NCBI GenBank assembly: GCA_945901195.1
Contig: CAMDKB010000237.1
Span: 1-7,317 of the forward strand
Direction of reading: 5' to 3'
Source of the DNA: Rhizobium sp. Q54
Lineage (GTDB): Bacteria; Pseudomonadota; Alphaproteobacteria; Rhizobiales; Beijerinckiaceae
DNA length: 7,317 nt
Under the pieces are notes generated by a model. The model was not told the origin of the DNA and ran no database searches. It saw only the letters and a list, made by a program, of their open reading frames with translations. Positions 6,649-7,317 of the stretch are shown here, piece by piece; within the stretch, counting starts at the first letter, position 1, and the number at the start of each line of letters is the position of its first letter. Made by a program: the position numbers and the translations under genes.

Positions 6649-7211
6649 AAGAAGCTTTTCTGGGTGGCACGGCTCTGAGCGGTCAGCCGGTCGAGATATG
6701 GTTCCAGGACGAAGCCCGCGTGGGACAGAAGGGAGGGCACACCTATATCTGGGCTGAGAAGGGATCCCGTCCGTCGATGGTGCGCGACAACCGTCATGAC
6801 TCGGCGTATCTGTTGGGTGCGATCTGTCCGGCCCGCGCCGTGGGCGCCGCAATCATCATGCCCGCAGTGAATGCCGAGGCGATGAATGAGCATCTGAAGG
6901 TAATCAGTGCCCAGGTCGCACGAGGCGCGCATGCGGTGCTGGTCCTAGATGGTGCTGGCTGGCATCAGCCTGGGGGAAAGCTGATCGTGCCGAAGAACAT
7001 CACGCTTCTGCAGCTGCCGCCTTACGCGCCTGAGTTGAACCCGATGGAAAACGTCTGGCAATATCTCCGCCAGAACAAACTCTGCGCACTGGTCTGGGAC
7101 ACCTACGATGCCATCGTTCAGGCATGTGAGGACGCATGGATGTTCCTGGTCAACGATCCAGCCCGCATCCGTTCAATCGGATCCCGCGAATGGGCGTCGG
7201 TCAATGTTTAG
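6645..7211 (+). CDS. IS630-family transposase, C-terminal catalytic part (orfB)
   Basis: Catalytic half with an RNase H-like DDE domain. Numbering from the GTG at 6645, the triad is Asp22 (WFQDEARVG), Asp102 (VLVLDGAGWH) and Glu135 (LNPMENVW), with 32 residues between the second Asp and the Glu. LPPYAPELNPMENVWQYLR is a hallmark of the family. All catalytic residues are intact, so the element could move if the two halves are joined. The GTG overlaps the orfA stop in GTGA, so termination-reinitiation could also give a separate product, though no good ribosome site precedes it. The natural reading is probably as a fusion, with this domain entered at about 6630. The stop (7209-7211) lies within the right inverted repeat. 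Confidence 0.85.
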   Translation: MKEAFLGGTALSGQPVEIWFQDEARVGQKGGHTYIWAEKGSRPSMVRDNRHDSAYLLGAICPARAVGAAIIMPAVNAEAMNEHLKVISAQVARGAHAVLVLDGAGWHQPGGKLIVPKNITLLQLPPYAPELNPMENVWQYLRQNKLCALVWDTYDAIVQACEDAWMFLVNDPARIRSIGSREWASVNV

Positions 7212-7223
7212 GGCGATTGGTAT
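7200..7223 (-). repeat. Right terminal inverted repeat (IRR) of the IS630 element
   Basis: Reverse complement begins ATACCAATCGCCCTAA and ends TGAC, pairing with 6032-6055 at 17 of 24 positions. It includes the last codons and the TAG stop of the transposase. Confidence 0.75.
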
Positions 7224-7225
7224 TA
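7224..7225. repeat. Right TA target-site duplication
   Basis: TA directly after the right inverted repeat, matching 6030-6031. Short and common, so its weight comes from its position next to the repeat. Confidence 0.65.
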
Positions 7226-7248
7226 TATCGATCTAGAGCGCCTCGCGC

Positions 7249-7317
7249 CTAATTTGGATCATATCCCGCGTGCCTAAAATAGTTGGCGCATTCTTCCGAC
7301 GCAAATTCGCCGAGGAG
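7249..7317 (-). CDS. C-terminal fragment of a second, different IS630-type transposase, cut by the window edge
   Basis: On the minus strand the last 22 codons read LLGEFASEECANYFRHAGYD then PN and TAG (7249-7251). The ECANYFRHAGY pattern resembles the C-terminus of a widespread subgroup of IS630-family transposases. It is unlike the end of the neighbouring transposase, so it is not a copy of it. The gene continues beyond the window. Its element would end shortly after the stop, possibly at the TA at 7234-7235, which is followed by GAGCGCCTCGCGCC. That puts the end only about 10 bases from the first element. Assignment rests on a short motif recalled from the family. Confidence 0.55.
   Translation of the reverse strand, partial: LLGEFASEECANYFRHAGYDPN

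Larger units (their letters stand above)
6032..7223 (+). mobile_element. IS630-family insertion sequence, 1192 bp, both ends present
   Basis: A complete element with imperfect terminal inverted repeats, flanking TA dinucleotides and a transposase in two overlapping frames that carries the IS630/Tc1-mariner D-D-E residues. The size fits the family. It sits about 140 bases downstream of the second binding-protein gene, does not interrupt the transport genes, and is inserted close to the end of what appears to be another IS630-type element. No passenger genes are present. Left end to transposase start is about 100 bases; the transposase stop lies inside the right inverted repeat. Confidence 0.88.

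Noticed and set aside
5914..6852. Full-length 312-codon minus-strand frame spanning the insertion sequence left end
   Set aside because: Most of it is the shadow of the transposase. Only the part outside the element (5914-6029) could be a real remnant.

Overview
The window reads as a transport locus from an alphaproteobacterium. Moderately high GC, GCC/GGC-rich codon use and the closest recognisable relatives suggest Rhizobiales or Sphingomonadales, but no rRNA or marker gene is present, so the genus is open. No catabolic enzyme, regulator, RNA gene or CRISPR array was found.

Positions 40-4405 (+) hold a complete high-affinity ABC importer of the branched-chain amino acid (HAAT/Liv) type. 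The order is periplasmic substrate-binding protein, LivH-type permease, LivM-type permease, LivG-type ATPase and LivF-type ATPase. The last four genes overlap by 1, 17 and 8 bases, so they are probably translationally coupled. The first gene is separated from them by a 57-base gap with a small hairpin. Positions 4406-4683 are non-coding, with a weak candidate promoter and a dyad. Positions 4684-5892 (+) encode a second, divergent substrate-binding protein of the type often linked to aromatic-acid uptake. One membrane/ATPase core could therefore be fed by two receptors with different ligands.

Positions 6032-7223 are an essentially intact IS630-family insertion sequence of 1192 bp, with imperfect 24-base terminal inverted repeats flanked by the dinucleotide TA. 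Its transposase is split into two overlapping frames at an A7 run; the two parts together contain the helix-turn-helix and the full D-D-E triad. This is either programmed or transcriptional frameshifting, or a one-base loss.

Just beyond it (7249-7317, minus strand) is the C-terminal end of what looks like a second, different IS630-type transposase, cut by the window edge. On the other side (5914-6029, minus) an open reading frame tail runs up to the insertion point and may be a gene remnant. The right end is thus an insertion-sequence landing zone downstream of the transport genes. The transporter region itself looks intact. Nothing here amounts to a new defence or mobile system; the main points of interest are the dual-receptor layout, the split transposase and the stacked insertions.
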